64,000 nt of DNA, from positions 1 to 64,000 of the forward strand of contig NZ_FNIE01000014.1 in NCBI RefSeq assembly GCF_900103985.1, given 5' to 3'. The number at the start of each line of letters is the position of its first letter. Position 1 is the first letter of the stretch. Shown piece after piece: positions 62,193-64,000 of this stretch. The notes below the pieces were generated by a model, which was not told the DNA's origin, ran no database searches, and worked only from the letters and a program-made list of their open reading frames with translations. Origin of the DNA: Actinacidiphila guanduensis (GTDB taxonomy: Bacteria > Actinomycetota > Actinomycetes > Streptomycetales > Streptomycetaceae). The position numbers were made by a program, and so were the translations under genes.

Positions 62193-62966
62193 TCATGTGC
62201 CCTCCCCCTGCGGGGCGCCGAGGACGGTGCGGGCCCGAGCGAGGGTTTCCGCGGCCGCATCGGCGAGCAGGGCCGCGTCGGAGGCGACGGCGAGCATCGT
62301 GAAGCCGAGGCCGCGCAGCGCGCGGGCGATGTCGAGCGAGCCGGCGTAGGCCCCGGCGACCACGCCGTGCTCGGCGCAGGCCCGTACCACCGTGGTGAGC
62401 GCGGCCCGGCCCCGGCTGCCGGAGAGCAGGCCGGCCACATCCGTGCCCGACGACAGCGCGAGGTCGTAGGGGCCGACGAAGAGGGCGTCCACGCCGGGGA
62501 CGGCGGCGATGTCGGCCGCCGCGGCGACCGCGGCCGGTGTCTCGACCATCACCGCGCACAGGCTGCGGGCCTCGCCGGCCGTGGGCGCGGTGCCGCCGGC
62601 CAGCCCCGCGAGCGGGCCCCAACTGCGGGCGCCGAGCGGCGGGTAGTGGGTGGCGGCGGCCGCGCGGGCGGCAGCCTCGGCGTCGTCGACCACCGGCACG
62701 ATCACGCCGGCGGCACCGGCGTCCAGGGCCCGCCCGATCAGGCCGGCGTCGTTGCTGCGCACGCGCACCAGCAGCGGGGCGCCGCCGGGTGCAGTGAGCG
62801 CCTCGACCAGCGAGCGGTCGTCGTGGGCGCCGTGCTGCGCGTCCAGGCACACCCAGTCGTAGCCGGCTGCGGCCAAAGTGCCCGCGCTCCACCGGCCGGG
62901 CAGGGCGCACCAGGCACCGAGCCACGCCTCGTGCGGCCGGCCGAACGGCCACGGCAGCGCCGCCAT
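62193..62966 (-). CDS. HpcH/HpaI-family aldolase
   Basis: 257 residues. Class II pyruvate-aldolase TIM barrel: WVCLDAQHGAHDD (the DxQHG block with base His), PLLVRVRSNDAGLIGRALDA (Arg of the pyruvate site), AVMVETPAAVAAAADIAA (metal Glu) and DALFVGPYDLALSSG (metal Asp and the conserved GPxDL). Such enzymes cleave 4-hydroxy-2-oxo acids to pyruvate or oxaloacetate plus an aldehyde. It is the first gene of the operon, 109 bases before the lipoprotein, so the imported compound is probably turned into a cleavable oxo-acid. Confidence 0.93.
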   Translation of the reverse strand: MAALPWPFGRPHEAWLGAWCALPGRWSAGTLAAAGYDWVCLDAQHGAHDDRSLVEALTAPGGAPLLVRVRSNDAGLIGRALDAGAAGVIVPVVDDAEAAARAAAATHYPPLGARSWGPLAGLAGGTAPTAGEARSLCAVMVETPAAVAAAADIAAVPGVDALFVGPYDLALSSGTDVAGLLSGSRGRAALTTVVRACAEHGVVAGAYAGSLDIARALRGLGFTMLAVASDAALLADAAAETLARARTVLGAPQGEGT

Positions 62967-63274
62967 CTTCAGACCACCTGCCCCTCACTCCGGCGCCCCG
63001 CGGTTGCCGGGCGGTGCCGCCCGGTCCCGGCGCAGCGCCGCGACGTCCCGGTCCCGGCCGGGCGGTCCGGCCACCGGAGAGCCTCATCATCGACAGGCGT
63101 TCGTAAGACCGACAAGGGAAGAGGCATGCAATTTACCTACGATTAACACCATCGACCTTTCACTCATAAGGCGTTGAGCGGCCTGGTGTTTACATCTGAG
63201 CATCGCCGTGTGATGGTGAAGCCCGGCCTGGGGCCGACGGGCGGCCGCTCGGCCGGCGAGACGTGAGGAGCACC
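62967..63274. promoter_or_regulatory. divergent promoter region of aldolase operon and aminotransferase
   Basis: 308 bases between the aldolase start and the aminotransferase start. The part at 63115-63200 is unusually AT-rich (for example ATTTACCTACGATTAACACC and TGTTTACATCTGAGC) and must contain both promoters. No clean regulator palindrome could be fixed by eye. Confidence 0.55.
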
Positions 63275-64000
63275 ATGAGGGTCAGTCGGACGGCCGGCGC
63301 GATGCCGCACTCGGGAATCCGCGAGATCGTCAACCGGGTCATCGAGCTGCCCGGCGGGCGGATCAGCCGGCTGGAGATCGGCGAACCCGGCTTCCCCACC
63401 CCCGCGCACATCACCCGCGCCGCCTGGGACGCGGTCCCGCGTGGTGTCGGCTACACCCCGAGCACCGGCACCGGCGAGCTGCGCGAGGCGCTCGCCGCGC
63501 GACTGCGTCGCGTCACCGGCCTGGACCTGCCCGCCTCCCGCGTGGTCGTCACCCAAGGCGCGGTCCAGGCGCTGTCCGCGCTCGCCGAGGCCCTGCTCGA
63601 CCCCGGTGACGACCTGCTCGTCCCCGACCCGAGCTGGCCCAACTACGAGATGATCGGCCGGATGCGCGGCGCGAGCGTCACCCGCTACCCCTTGCGCGCC
63701 TCGGCCGGCTTCCTCCCCGACCCCGACGAGGTCGAGGCGCTGATCACCCCGCGCACCCGGGCGCTGGTGCTCAACTCGCCGAGCAACCCCACCGGAAGGG
63801 TCTTCCCGCAGGAGGTGGTGGCCGCGATCGTCACCGCGGCCCGCCGGCACGGCGTGTGGGTGCTGTCCGACGAGGTCTACGACGAGCTGGTCTTCGAGGG
63901 CGCGCCCGCCAACGCCGTCGCCCTGGACCCGGAGACGGTGATCGGCGTCTACAGCTTCTCCAAGACCTATGCCATGACCGGCTGGCGGGTCGGCTACCTC
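63275..64000 (+). CDS. PLP-dependent class I/II aminotransferase (truncated by window edge)
   Basis: 242 residues are visible and the frame is open at the right edge; about 150 more are expected. GTGAGGAG precedes the ATG. Fold-type I aminotransferase blocks are ISRLEIGEPGFPTPAHITRA, GVGYTPSTGTGELREALAAR, VVVTQGAVQALSALAEAL, LNSPSNPTGRVFPQEV, LSDEVYDELVF and the PLP-Lys box YSFSKTYAMTGWRVGYL. It is close to aspartate/aromatic aminotransferases. Divergent from the aldolase-importer operon, it could supply or remove an amino group in the same pathway. Confidence 0.92.
   Translation, partial: MRVSRTAGAMPHSGIREIVNRVIELPGGRISRLEIGEPGFPTPAHITRAAWDAVPRGVGYTPSTGTGELREALAARLRRVTGLDLPASRVVVTQGAVQALSALAEALLDPGDDLLVPDPSWPNYEMIGRMRGASVTRYPLRASAGFLPDPDEVEALITPRTRALVLNSPSNPTGRVFPQEVVAAIVTAARRHGVWVLSDEVYDELVFEGAPANAVALDPETVIGVYSFSKTYAMTGWRVGYL

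Noticed and set aside
1..64000. CRISPR array, tRNA, rRNA or riboswitch
   Set aside because: No regularly spaced repeats, no cloverleaf-like segment beside the integrase scar, and no recognisable riboswitch core were found by eye; covariance-model searches were not possible.

Overview
The window is very GC-rich (roughly 72-74% by eye). It uses many GTG starts and strong AGGAGG-type ribosome sites, and almost every real gene has a long open frame on the opposite strand. Together with a conserved SCO5918-like small protein, a polymorphic RHS toxin, secreted CBM13/GH65/GH27 proteins, dense one-component regulators and an NF041680-type transposase, this points to a Streptomyces or close relative. 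It is probably an accessory or chromosome-arm-like region: no rRNA, tRNA, ribosomal-protein or CRISPR locus was seen.

Layout. 1-0.8 kb: a scar where an EamA transporter remnant meets the last ~100 residues of a phage-type tyrosine integrase. 0.9-14 kb: a polymorphic-toxin island. It holds a 2330-residue secreted RHS/YD protein ending in a Hint domain and a YwqJ-like deaminase tip, a coupled gene that is probably its immunity protein, and a divergent 1661-residue secreted DNRLRE/LamG protein with a degenerate SGNH domain. 14-24 kb: pheA, an SCO5918-like protein, a ricin-lectin secreted protein, a GH65 glycosidase, a DoxX/short FAD-oxidoreductase pair and a CBS-BON protein. 23.7-28 kb: a methyltransferase, a GT1 glycosyltransferase, a small membrane protein and a family-5 uracil-DNA glycosylase. 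28-34 kb: a GntR/FCD regulator with a near-ideal operator, then a translationally coupled operon of creatininase-like amidohydrolase, solute-binding lipoprotein, permease and ATPase, then a secreted esterase. 34-36 kb: an insertion sequence. 36-41.6 kb: DHA2 exporter with TetR, and an ATP-grasp ligase coupled to an MFS exporter. 41.6-48.4 kb: LysR with a DHA1 exporter, epimerase plus F420-reductase-like protein, and MarR divergent from a DHA2 exporter with a clear operator between them. 48.4-57.3 kb: VOC, cupin, GntR, AraC with aldo/keto reductase, GH27 alpha-galactosidase, MerR with alpha/beta hydrolase. 57.3-64 kb: a minus-strand catabolic operon (HpaI-type aldolase, three-part polar-amino-acid-type ABC importer, LLM flavin monooxygenase, SDR) divergent from a PLP aminotransferase that runs off the right edge.

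How it works together. There are two independent import-plus-degradation modules (28-32.7 kb and 57.3-63 kb), several regulator/exporter pairs of the drug- or metabolite-efflux kind, three large secreted carbohydrate-active or lectin proteins, and one contact-dependent-type toxin system. The most distinctive points are the deaminase toxin with an immunity protein of unrecognised family, the pseudo-SGNH domain in its divergent partner, the ATP-grasp/MFS pair with a terminated tiny transcript beside it, the FAD oxidoreductase that lacks its middle domain, and several clean operator palindromes that give direct regulatory hypotheses. All calls are from reading the sequence; no database search was possible.
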